Positions 1-5,601 of a stretch of 8,591 bases of DNA are shown piece after piece. The position numbers and the translations under genes were made by a program. Within the stretch, counting starts at the first letter, position 1, and every line of letters begins with the position of its first letter. The stretch is taken from NCBI GenBank assembly GCA_027625215.1, contig JAQBWJ010000054.1:1-8591 (forward strand). Direction: 5' to 3'. The DNA comes from Candidatus Poribacteria bacterium (GTDB lineage Bacteria > Poribacteria > WGA-4E > GCA-2687025). The notes beneath the pieces are model-generated. The model was not told the origin of the DNA. It saw only the letters and a list, made by a program, of their open reading frames with translations, and did not search any database.

Positions 1-247
1 TTCAAACCACCCTCCAGAATAGGAAAACTGCCGTGGACGTACAATTCCATAGGTCGCAACTTGGGTTATCTTACTTGATCGCCCGTCCGAAACGGCTCAT
101 AGTGTGTCCTGTATTGACCGATGAGGAATCGACGCGACAACTCATCCCGCATGTCGGTGTTCCGGGCAGACGTGATTGCCGTCGAGGCTTTCCTTAGATG
201 CCAACCGCAAGCGCCATTCGAGTTGAATTGTCATCGAAAAAGATGCC
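1..247. other. Left-edge region without a supported gene
   Basis: No reading frame here has a believable start, ribosome binding site and recognisable protein sequence. Plus frame 3 is open from base 3 to about 200, but its translation resembles no family I know and it has no clear start. On the minus strand, a 16-codon frame begins with ATG at 50-48 and runs off the left edge. It could be the first codons of a divergent gene, but it has no Shine-Dalgarno sequence. No tRNA, repeat or convincing terminator was seen. The stretch is best read as intergenic DNA upstream of the DUF350 gene. Confidence 0.5.
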
Positions 248-275
248 TTGACCTTCACGGTTTGCGTGTTATGCT
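248..275 (+). promoter_or_regulatory. Sigma70-type promoter for the DUF350 unit
   Basis: A -35 box TTGACC (248-253) and a -10 box TATGCT (270-275) are separated by 16 bases. Transcription would start near 282, leaving a very short leader of about 14 bases that is little more than the ribosome binding site. The match to the consensus is good, but it is a prediction from sequence only. Confidence 0.5.
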
Positions 276-284
276 TCACATTAC

Positions 285-290
285 GGAGGA
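285..290 (+). promoter_or_regulatory. Ribosome binding site deciding the DUF350 start
   Basis: GGAGGA lies 5 bases before the ATG at 296. This favours that ATG over the in-frame TTG at 248, which has no such site and falls inside the predicted -35 box. Confidence 0.75.
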
Positions 291-295
291 CTGGC

Positions 296-1249
296 ATGGA
301 ACTATTCATCGAGACGGGGCGACGGGTCGCGTTTGCGATGCCGCACTTTGCGATTGCGTTCGTTATGCTGCTGATCTCGAAGTGGGTGTACGATCTCACC
401 ACGCCGTACAATTTCAACGACGAACTCACCGAAAACGACAACCCCGCGTTCGGCGTTTGTCTGGCGGGTTATCTGATCGGTTCCGCCATCGCGATGGGCG
501 GCGCGCTCTCCGCGCTTGGCACGACATTCATGGAAGACCTGATGTGGGTGTCCATCTTGGGGGCGATCACCGTCGTCCTGATGCGCGTGAGCGTCGTCAT
601 CAACGACAAACTGATTCTGACGAAGTTCAGCGTCAACAAGGAAATGTTCCAAGACCGCAACGTCGGGACGGGCTTCGTCGTCGCAGGGAGTTGCGTCGCA
701 ACCGGGTTCGTGTTGAACGGGGTCTTCAACGGGCACAGCGATTCGATGGCGCTCGCTTTCCGCGACATCCTCGTGTATTGGGTGGTCGGGCAGTTGATTC
801 TGATTGTCGGGGCGTTGGTGTTTCAGGCGATGACAAACTACGATGTACACGGCGTCATTGAAGGCGACGATAACGCGGCGGCTGGGATCAGTTTCGGCGG
901 CTATCTCGTCGCGTTGGGGATCGTCGCGCGGGCGGCGTTGATGGGCGCGACGAGCGATCTCGCCGTTGAGCTCACGATCACGGCGGTCTACGTCGTGGTG
1001 AGTCTCGTCTTGTTGGCGGCGGCGCGCGTTGTCGCGGACTTGGCGTTGCTGCCGAAATCGCCGCTCACGAAAGAGGTCGTCGTGGACAAGAACATGGCGG
1101 CAGGCGCGGTCGCGGCGGCGAGTTTCATCATGGTGGCGGCGTTGCTGTCGGGCGCGTTGCGACTAACGACGGACTTGGCGTCGGTCTCGCCGACGGACGC
1201 GGTGGAAACGATGCTCGAACAACCTGACGACATCATCTCGCCGGAATAG
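296..1249 (+). CDS. Tandem DUF350 membrane protein
   Basis: This 317-residue integral membrane protein is built from two copies of the DUF350 (YjfL-like) domain. About eight hydrophobic segments are visible, near residues 13-29, 51-72, 84-103, 123-145, 156-178, 195-217, 226-250 and 266-290. The halves align: the DNPAFGVCLAGYLIG stretch (about 48-62) matches DNAAAGISFGGYLVA (about 192-206), and KEMFQDRNVGTG (115-126) matches KEVVVDKNMAAG (259-270). The conserved acidic/Asn plus Gly pattern before the second helix of each repeat is typical of the family. The biochemical role of DUF350 is not established; an inner-membrane location is expected. The next gene follows after 8 bases and is probably cotranscribed. 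The family call is confident; the function is unknown. Confidence 0.85.
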   Translation: MELFIETGRRVAFAMPHFAIAFVMLLISKWVYDLTTPYNFNDELTENDNPAFGVCLAGYLIGSAIAMGGALSALGTTFMEDLMWVSILGAITVVLMRVSVVINDKLILTKFSVNKEMFQDRNVGTGFVVAGSCVATGFVLNGVFNGHSDSMALAFRDILVYWVVGQLILIVGALVFQAMTNYDVHGVIEGDDNAAAGISFGGYLVALGIVARAALMGATSDLAVELTITAVYVVVSLVLLAAARVVADLALLPKSPLTKEVVVDKNMAAGAVAAASFIMVAALLSGALRLTTDLASVSPTDAVETMLEQPDDIISPE

Positions 1250-1257
1250 GAGTCCAT

Positions 1258-2076
1258 ATGAACATGATCGGTATGCGACGCAACGCGCGGCTGATGCTCG
1301 CCTTGTTCGCGTTGGGAACGATGTTTTGGGTCGTCAACGACGCGGAAGCGCGTCGCGGGTTTAGCGGCGGCAGTCGCGGATTCAGTTCGGGGCGGTCGAG
1401 TTCGTGGGGATCGTCTCGGTCAACAGCGACGCGAACGGCGCCGAAACCGTCGAGTTCGGCGACGAAATCCAACGCGGCGACTTCCGGCACAAGCACGCAG
1501 AAGTGGGGCGGTTCGTCCAACACGAACACCCTGAGCGGGTCGCGCGCTACCGCGACGCAAAACGCCACAGCGCAACGGGCGACGGGTTCCACCACAAGCC
1601 GAACCGGGAACTCCACCGCCGACCGCGCGCTCTATCAACGGGCGTCCGCCAACGGGACGGCGTTTCAGTCCCGCGACGCGGCGGTCAGCGACTTTCGCGC
1701 CAAGAACGCGAGTCAGTACGGCTCGCAGTACGCGTCTCAACCGTCGAGCAGACCTTCCCACATCCCCCAATCGACGACGGTGGACGGCAGACCCGTCACG
1801 ATCAACTACAACACGACGTACGGGGGCTACGGGTACATGATGGGCGGGCAGTGGATGATGTACAACGCCCTCGCCGACGCCGCGATGTTGAGCGTCCTGA
1901 TGAACAATCGCGGGTACTACTACGGCGCGCCGCCGATGGCGTACGGGGGCGAGATGGTTCCGCATCATTCGTACGGCTCGCCGTTCGTCAGTTTTATTGG
2001 GTCGTTCATCATGTTCATCTTCATCGTGGTCGCCATCGTGATCGTGTTTCGGATGGGTCGCCGGATGATAGTCTGA
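1258..2076 (+). CDS. Secreted low-complexity protein with C-terminal anchor
   Basis: I do not recognise a family for this 272-residue protein. It starts with a signal-peptide-like segment: basic residues at 7-11, a hydrophobic core at about 12-26 and a likely cleavage site after Ala-Glu-Ala (29-31). Residues 32-125 are dominated by Ser, Thr, Gly, Ala and Arg and are probably disordered. Residues 180-232 are rich in Gly, Tyr and Met (TYGGYGYMMGGQWMMYN, and a run of Tyr near 220), followed by a transmembrane helix at about 243-264 and a short basic tail, RMGRR. This suggests an extracytoplasmic protein anchored by its C terminus. AGGAG (1248-1252) is a good ribosome binding site and overlaps the DUF350 stop codon, so the two products may work together. 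No enzyme motif is visible. Confidence 0.75.
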   Translation: MNMIGMRRNARLMLALFALGTMFWVVNDAEARRGFSGGSRGFSSGRSSSWGSSRSTATRTAPKPSSSATKSNAATSGTSTQKWGGSSNTNTLSGSRATATQNATAQRATGSTTSRTGNSTADRALYQRASANGTAFQSRDAAVSDFRAKNASQYGSQYASQPSSRPSHIPQSTTVDGRPVTINYNTTYGGYGYMMGGQWMMYNALADAAMLSVLMNNRGYYYGAPPMAYGGEMVPHHSYGSPFVSFIGSFIMFIFIVVAIVIVFRMGRRMIV

Positions 2077-2081
2077 GGCGA

Positions 2082-2100
2082 GGGCGGCGCGAGTCCGCCC
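2082..2100 (+). terminator. GC-rich hairpin after the DUF350 unit
   Basis: GGGCGG (2082-2087) and CCGCCC (2095-2100) form a perfect 6 bp stem with a 7-base loop, starting 6 bases after the stop codon and just before the rpsF promoter. There is no T-tract after it, so it is not a canonical intrinsic terminator. It may instead be a weak terminator or a transcript-end stabiliser. Confidence 0.35.
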
Positions 2101-2116
2101 GACGTGTCGGAATGAT

Positions 2117-2146
2117 TTGAAACCGCCGCGCCGATTGCGCTATCAT
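2117..2146 (+). promoter_or_regulatory. Sigma70-type promoter of the rpsF operon
   Basis: TTGAAA (2117-2122) and TATCAT (2141-2146) are separated by 18 bases. Both hexamers are close to consensus and the position suits a highly expressed ribosomal-protein operon. Transcription would start near 2153 and give a leader of about 155 bases. Confidence 0.6.
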
Positions 2147-2152
2147 CTATCC

Positions 2153-2308
2153 GCCCTGCTCTTGGGGAAATTAGCCACCTGCCCGTCACGCTCAACGGTT
2201 CACCATTGATCATCTGAGTTGACGAACGTTCACGACGGGCGCATTACGTAAACGGCTTCCACACAAACAGACTCCCAAGAGCCATCAGTCCATAGGGAGA
2301 CTAGCGCG
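2153..2308 (+). promoter_or_regulatory. Structured leader of the rpsF operon (candidate autoregulatory RNA)
   Basis: The predicted leader holds several complementary segments. GCTCTTGGG (2158-2166) pairs perfectly with CCCAAGAGC (2274-2282), extendable by one G-U pair. Inside it, GCCCGTC (2181-2187) pairs with GACGGGC (2234-2240), and TCAAC (2192-2196) with GTTGA (2218-2222). A competing helix, CTCCC (2272-2276) with GGGAG (2295-2299), would cover the Shine-Dalgarno sequence and shares bases 2274-2276 with the long-range helix, so the two exclude each other. S6:S18 complexes are known to bind rpsF leaders in several bacteria; whether this is that class or a new fold cannot be told by eye. Confidence 0.5.
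2294..2299 (+). promoter_or_regulatory. Ribosome binding site supporting a TTG start for rpsF
   Basis: AGGGAG lies 9 bases before the TTG at 2309. No in-frame ATG or GTG gives a complete S6 N terminus, so the rare TTG start is accepted. The site lies in the possible sequestering helix of the leader. Confidence 0.65.
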
Positions 2309-2800
2309 TTGCAACATTACATTCCGACACGCACCTACGAAACGGTGTTCATTCTCCGACCCACGCTGAGCGAGACGGAAGTGGACGAGTACGTCACCGC
2401 CGTCAAAACGCTCATCGCGCAGAACGAGAACGAAGTCGTCAAGGTGGATCTTTGGGGTCGCCGGAAGCTCGCCTACCCGATCCGACGCTATCGGGACGGC
2501 GTGTTCGTGTACATGATCTTCACCGGGAAGCCCGCGTTTGTGACCGAGCTGAACCGGCAGTACCAAATCACCGAAGACATCATCCGATTCCTCACCGTAG
2601 TTGTTGAAGGCGAAATCGGCGAATCGACGGGCATCAACGACGCTCCGGCGCGCGATTCGCGTCGCGGCGGACGAGACGGAGACCGCGACCGAGACCGCCG
2701 AGATGATCGACGCGGCGACCGAGACGACCGCGACGACCGACCGCCGCGTCCGCCGTTTCGCGGACGACGCGACGACGACGATGAGGGCGACGACGAATAA
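2309..2800 (+). CDS. rpsF: 30S ribosomal protein S6 with charged C-terminal tail
   Basis: S6 binds the central domain of 16S rRNA together with S18. Residues 8-103 carry the normal fold: RTYETVFILRPTLSE at the start, LWGRRKLAYPIRRYRDGVFVYM in the middle (about 48-69) and the LNRQYQITEDIIRFL region (81-95). The start is a TTG. The protein is 163 residues, whereas S6 is usually about 95-135. The extra part, roughly residues 110-163, is almost only Arg and Asp in RD, RDD and GDRD repeats, then a short PPRPPF stretch and a final acidic run of Asp and Glu. It is first in an operon with ssb (36 bases downstream), rplI and dnaB. Identity is secure; the role of the tail is unknown. Confidence 0.95.
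   Translation: MQHYIPTRTYETVFILRPTLSETEVDEYVTAVKTLIAQNENEVVKVDLWGRRKLAYPIRRYRDGVFVYMIFTGKPAFVTELNRQYQITEDIIRFLTVVVEGEIGESTGINDAPARDSRRGGRDGDRDRDRRDDRRGDRDDRDDRPPRPPFRGRRDDDDEGDDE
2661..2797 (+). repeat. Low-complexity GAC/CGA tract encoding the S6 tail
   Basis: This DNA is a degenerate run of gacg, cgac and gaccg units, which gives the Arg/Asp-rich S6 C terminus. Such tracts can expand and contract by slippage, so its length may differ between related strains. Confidence 0.5.
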
Positions 2801-2836
2801 GCCACACCGGGATGAATCGACCGGAGAGGACACCTC

Positions 2837-3298
2837 ATGGCAGCGGAACTCAATAGGATCATCGTGATCGGCAATCTGACGCGCGATCCCGAAATGCGAA
2901 TCCTCGACAGCGGCACCGCCGTGACGAAGTTGGGACTTGCCGTCAACACGACGTACGTCAGCAACGGCGAACGACAGGAAGATGTCTGCTTCATCAACGT
3001 CGATGCGTGGGGACGAATCGCGGAGACGGCGAACCAGTACCTCCGCAAAGGCAGCAAAGTGCTGATCGAAGGTCGGTTGCAGTACCGCACATGGGAAACG
3101 GATTCGGGCGACAAGCGCTCCGTCCACGACATTCGCGCGCAGTCAATCCAGTTCTTGGATCGACCGGGTGGCGGCGACGGCGGCGGCGACTATTCCGACG
3201 GCGCGTCCGATCCGGCGCCTGCGCGTTCTTCCTCAAGCCGCCCCGCGCGTCGGTCCGCTCCGGCAAACGACGACATTGAAGACGATATCCCGTTCTAA
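2837..3298 (+). CDS. ssb: Single-stranded DNA-binding protein
   Basis: This 153-residue bacterial SSB coats single-stranded DNA during replication, recombination and repair. The OB-fold covers about residues 4-108, opening with LNRIIVIGNLTRDPEMR and including FINVDAWGRIAE (52-63), the KGSKVLIEGRLQYRTWE segment (71-87) and the closing IQFLDRP. Aromatic residues suited to stacking on DNA bases include W58 and W86. A Gly/Ser/Arg/Pro-rich linker (about 111-143) leads to the tip EDDIPF, the conserved acidic peptide through which SSB recruits partner proteins. GGAGAGG lies just upstream of the ATG. It sits between rpsF and rplI, as in many bacteria, but here rplI follows 28 bases later with no rpsR between. 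Confidence 0.96.
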   Translation: MAAELNRIIVIGNLTRDPEMRILDSGTAVTKLGLAVNTTYVSNGERQEDVCFINVDAWGRIAETANQYLRKGSKVLIEGRLQYRTWETDSGDKRSVHDIRAQSIQFLDRPGGGDGGGDYSDGASDPAPARSSSSRPARRSAPANDDIEDDIPF

Positions 3299-3326
3299 AA
3301 AGGTCCTACGTAAGGAACGCACGATC

Positions 3327-3839
3327 ATGGCGAATGTGCATGTGATTCTAACGGCTCCGGTGCCGGAGCTCGGTCGCACGGGCGACGAGGTGAGGGTCGC
3401 GGCGGGTTATGCCCGCAACTACCTGATTCCGCGCAGCCTTGCGGTCCATTCGACGCCGAGCAACAAGCGTCGGTTTGAAGCGCAACTGAAAGTCCGTCGC
3501 TCGATTGAGGCGAAGGAACTGGACGAAGCGCAAAAACTCGGACGGCTGGTCGAAGGCACGGTCTGCATCATCAGCGCGACGGCGGGCGAGAGCGGGCGAC
3601 TGTTCGGCTCCGTCACGTCGAACGACATCGCGGACGTGTTGGCGACCAAAGGTTTCACGGTGGACCGACGCCGCATCCTGATGGACGAAAACATCCGCGA
3701 ACTTGGAACCTACTCCGTTGCGATCCGTATACATCCTGAAGTAACGGCGACGGTGCAAGTCCAGGTGATCGGTCCCGACGCGCCGGACGACGAAGACGTT
3801 CAGGACGACGACGCGGCGGACGAGGGCGAGGACCAGTAA
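3327..3839 (+). CDS. rplI: 50S ribosomal protein L9 with acidic tail
   Basis: L9 binds 23S rRNA near the base of the L1 stalk and helps maintain reading frame. Two domains joined by a long helix are visible in the 170 residues. The N-terminal domain (about 1-42) has VILTAPVPELGRTGDEV and the family signature GYARNYLIPRSLAV (27-40). A charged connecting helix covers about 47-75. The C-terminal domain (76-150) includes GRLFGSVTSNDIADVL. Residues 151-170 form an acidic extension of mostly Asp and Glu, making it longer than the usual 148-150 residues. The start is the ATG at 3327, preceded by AAGGAA (3312-3316 region); a longer upstream frame would overlap ssb and is rejected. dnaB follows 66 bases later, a common arrangement. 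Confidence 0.96.
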   Translation: MANVHVILTAPVPELGRTGDEVRVAAGYARNYLIPRSLAVHSTPSNKRRFEAQLKVRRSIEAKELDEAQKLGRLVEGTVCIISATAGESGRLFGSVTSNDIADVLATKGFTVDRRRILMDENIRELGTYSVAIRIHPEVTATVQVQVIGPDAPDDEDVQDDDAADEGEDQ

Positions 3840-3887
3840 CCACCCGCGCTCGTCCTTCACCGTTTGACCCTTTCAGAGTTGGACGCC

Positions 3888-3893
3888 GGAGGA
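3888..3893 (+). promoter_or_regulatory. Ribosome binding site for dnaB
   Basis: GGAGGA precedes the ATG at 3906 with a 12-base spacer, somewhat long; GAGAG (3896-3900) nearer the ATG may also serve. Either favours 3906 over the in-frame TTG at 3864, which has no site and would add 14 residues not typical of DnaB. Confidence 0.55.
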
Positions 3894-3905
3894 ACGAGAG
3901 ACGCG

Positions 3906-5249
3906 ATGGCAAACGAAGTCAGCCCTCACGACATAGATGCCGAAAAGCATGTGCTGGGGTCGATGATGATCGACCCCGACGCCGTGCACCGCGTCATCCC
4001 AACCCTCGGCGACCAGACGACCATCTTCTTCAAAGCGGCGCACCAACTGATGTACGCCGCCGCGCTCCGACTCGTCCAGCGCAACGACCCCATCGACATC
4101 TTCACTCTGACGAACGAACTGAAACGCTCCGGCGACATTGAGCGGGTCGGCTCCGTGCCGTACCTCTACGAAGTGCAGGAGAGCGTACCCACCTCCGCCA
4201 ACGTTGAGTTCTACACGCACATCGTCCGCGAGAAGGCGATCCGCCGCCAACTCATCACGGCGGGGACGGAGATCGTCTCGCGCGCGGGTCGGGACGAGAT
4301 CGAACTGGACGAGGTGATCGACCAGGCGCAGCGGATCATCTTCGACGTGAATCGAGGCGATCAACGGCGCGGCTTCGTCGAGATCGAACAGGCGTTGACC
4401 GAGACGATGGAGCACATCGAAGCGCTGTTCCAACGGAAGGACAAACTCGTTGGGACGCCGACAGGTCTGCCCGACTTGGATCAACTGCTGTCGGGGTTGA
4501 ACCCCTCCGACCTGTTGATCGTCGCGGCTCGCCCGTCGATGGGCAAGAGCGCGTTCGTCCACAACATCGCGGCGAACATTGCAATCCGCGAGGGCAAACC
4601 TGTCGCGCTGTTCACGCTGGAAATGGGTCGGGAACAGATCGTGACGCGCTTGTTGGCGACTGAAGGTCGCATCGACATGCAGAAGATTCGCAGCGGCAAC
4701 CTGAACATGGACGACTGGAACCGACTGTCTCAGGCGGCGGGACCGATCTCGGAAAGCCCGCTATACATTAACGACGCGCCGGGCATCAGCATCATGGAGA
4801 TTCGGTCGGAGTGCCGTCGGTTGAAGTTGCGCGAGCCGGAGTTGTCGCTCGTCGTGATCGACTACCTGCAACTGATGTCGGGCGGCTCGATCCGCTCTCA
4901 GAGCCGCGAGCAGGAGATTTCGGAGTACTCGCGGTCGTTGAAGGAGTTGGCGCGCGAGTTGAGCGTCCCCGTCATCGCCCTTTCCCAGTTGAACCGCGCC
5001 GTCGAGAGCCGCCCGGACAAGCGTCCGCAACTTTCCGACCTGCGCGAATCGGGCGCAATCGAACAGGACGCGGATATTGTCATGTTCCTTTACCGCGACG
5101 ACTACTATAATCCAGAGAGCAGCGAGTTGCCGGGTCAGGTGGAGGTCATCGTCCGCAAGCACCGCAACGGGCCGCTCGGCACGGTGACGCTCGGCTTCCA
5201 GCAAAAGTATCTTAAGTTCGAGCCGCTCGACGGCGCGGGTTACTATTAA
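3906..5249 (+). CDS. dnaB: Replicative DNA helicase DnaB
   Basis: DnaB is the hexameric helicase that unwinds DNA ahead of the replisome using ATP. The 447 residues match the family length. The N-terminal domain (about 5-105) opens with PHDIDAEKHVLGSMMIDPDAV. The RecA-like C-terminal domain begins near residue 184 with VGTPTGLPDLDQLLSGLNPSDL. Walker A is ARPSMGKS (208-215), the catalytic glutamate lies in FTLEMG (about E239), Walker B is VVIDYLQLM (316-324), and SQLNRAVESRPDKRP and LSDLRESGAIEQDAD follow. The arginine-finger region is RKHRNGPLG (417-425). No intein or frameshift is seen. With no clear promoter in the 66 bases before it, it is probably read through from rpsF-ssb-rplI. Confidence 0.97.
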   Translation: MANEVSPHDIDAEKHVLGSMMIDPDAVHRVIPTLGDQTTIFFKAAHQLMYAAALRLVQRNDPIDIFTLTNELKRSGDIERVGSVPYLYEVQESVPTSANVEFYTHIVREKAIRRQLITAGTEIVSRAGRDEIELDEVIDQAQRIIFDVNRGDQRRGFVEIEQALTETMEHIEALFQRKDKLVGTPTGLPDLDQLLSGLNPSDLLIVAARPSMGKSAFVHNIAANIAIREGKPVALFTLEMGREQIVTRLLATEGRIDMQKIRSGNLNMDDWNRLSQAAGPISESPLYINDAPGISIMEIRSECRRLKLREPELSLVVIDYLQLMSGGSIRSQSREQEISEYSRSLKELARELSVPVIALSQLNRAVESRPDKRPQLSDLRESGAIEQDADIVMFLYRDDYYNPESSELPGQVEVIVRKHRNGPLGTVTLGFQQKYLKFEPLDGAGYY

Positions 5250-5267
5250 GAGGCGATACTGATTGAC

Positions 5268-5276
5268 GAGGGGGGA
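5268..5276 (+). promoter_or_regulatory. Ribosome binding site for the DUF433 gene
   Basis: The purine run GAGGGGGGA lies 7 bases before the ATG at 5284. An in-frame TTG at 5263 would sit upstream of this site and is therefore rejected as the start. Confidence 0.6.
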
Positions 5277-5283
5277 CTCGAAC

Positions 5284-5481
5284 ATGGACTGGCGGGGACG
5301 CATTATCGTCGATCCGCGCGTGCTGGTCGGGACGCCGATCATCAAAGGCACTCGGATCGCCGTCGAGTTTGTGATCGACCTGCTCGCGCGCGGATGGACG
5401 GTGGAACAGGTCCTTGAAGATTACCCGCATCTGACGCCAAAGGACGTTCAAGCGTGTCTCGCGTATGTCGGTGAAAACTGA
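5284..5481 (+). CDS. DUF433 family protein, antitoxin-like
   Basis: This 65-residue protein matches the DUF433 pattern closely: WRGRIIVDPRVLVGTPIIKGTRIAVEFV, then LLARGWTVEQVLEDYPHLTPKDVQACLAYV. The family has a small helix-turn-helix-like fold related to VapB-type antitoxins and is often encoded just before a PIN-like (DUF5615) toxin. No such partner follows: the next gene is a lipid-transport permease 120 bases away, and the spacer has only a 43-codon GTG frame without a recognisable motif. It may be an orphan antitoxin, a DNA-binding regulator, or the survivor of a lost pair. It lies 34 bases after dnaB and could be cotranscribed with it. Confidence 0.85.
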   Translation: MDWRGRIIVDPRVLVGTPIIKGTRIAVEFVIDLLARGWTVEQVLEDYPHLTPKDVQACLAYVGEN

Positions 5482-5587
5482 AATCCAAACCAGTGTACAT
5501 GACCTCTGTCAGGATTGGACGGGTCACTTCTCCGTGATGATAGACGATCAGATCCGATTGCGACCCCTTGCCGGAATACCCGTCGAC

Positions 5588-5593
5588 GGAGGA
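5588..5593 (+). promoter_or_regulatory. Ribosome binding site for the MlaE-like permease
   Basis: GGAGGA with an 8-base spacer selects the ATG at 5602. This rejects the upstream in-frame TTG at 5515, whose extra 29 residues are Arg-rich and unlike the family. Confidence 0.7.
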
Positions 5594-5601
5594 ATCGATT
5601 G

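Noticed and set aside
1..50. Possible start of a divergent minus-strand gene (ATG at 50-48, 16 codons to the edge)
   Set aside because: It is too short to identify and has no Shine-Dalgarno sequence or clear promoter; sequence to the left would decide.
121..861. 246-codon plus-strand frame overlapping the DUF350 gene
   Set aside because: It is the wrong frame across a well-supported membrane protein; the translation is Arg-rich with no domain and no ribosome binding site.
3864..3892. TTGACC at 3864 as a dnaB promoter -35 box
   Set aside because: At a normal distance downstream there is only GC-rich sequence with no -10-like hexamer.
5484..5519. Nested inverted repeats after the DUF433 gene (TCCAA/TTGGA around TGAC/GTCA)
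   Set aside because: The stems are 4-5 bp with no T-tract, too weak to call a terminator or operator.
5515..5541. Possible promoter before mlaE (TTGGAC with GATGAT)
   Set aside because: The spacer is only 15 bases and the -10 match is weak. I could not find a better promoter in the spacer.
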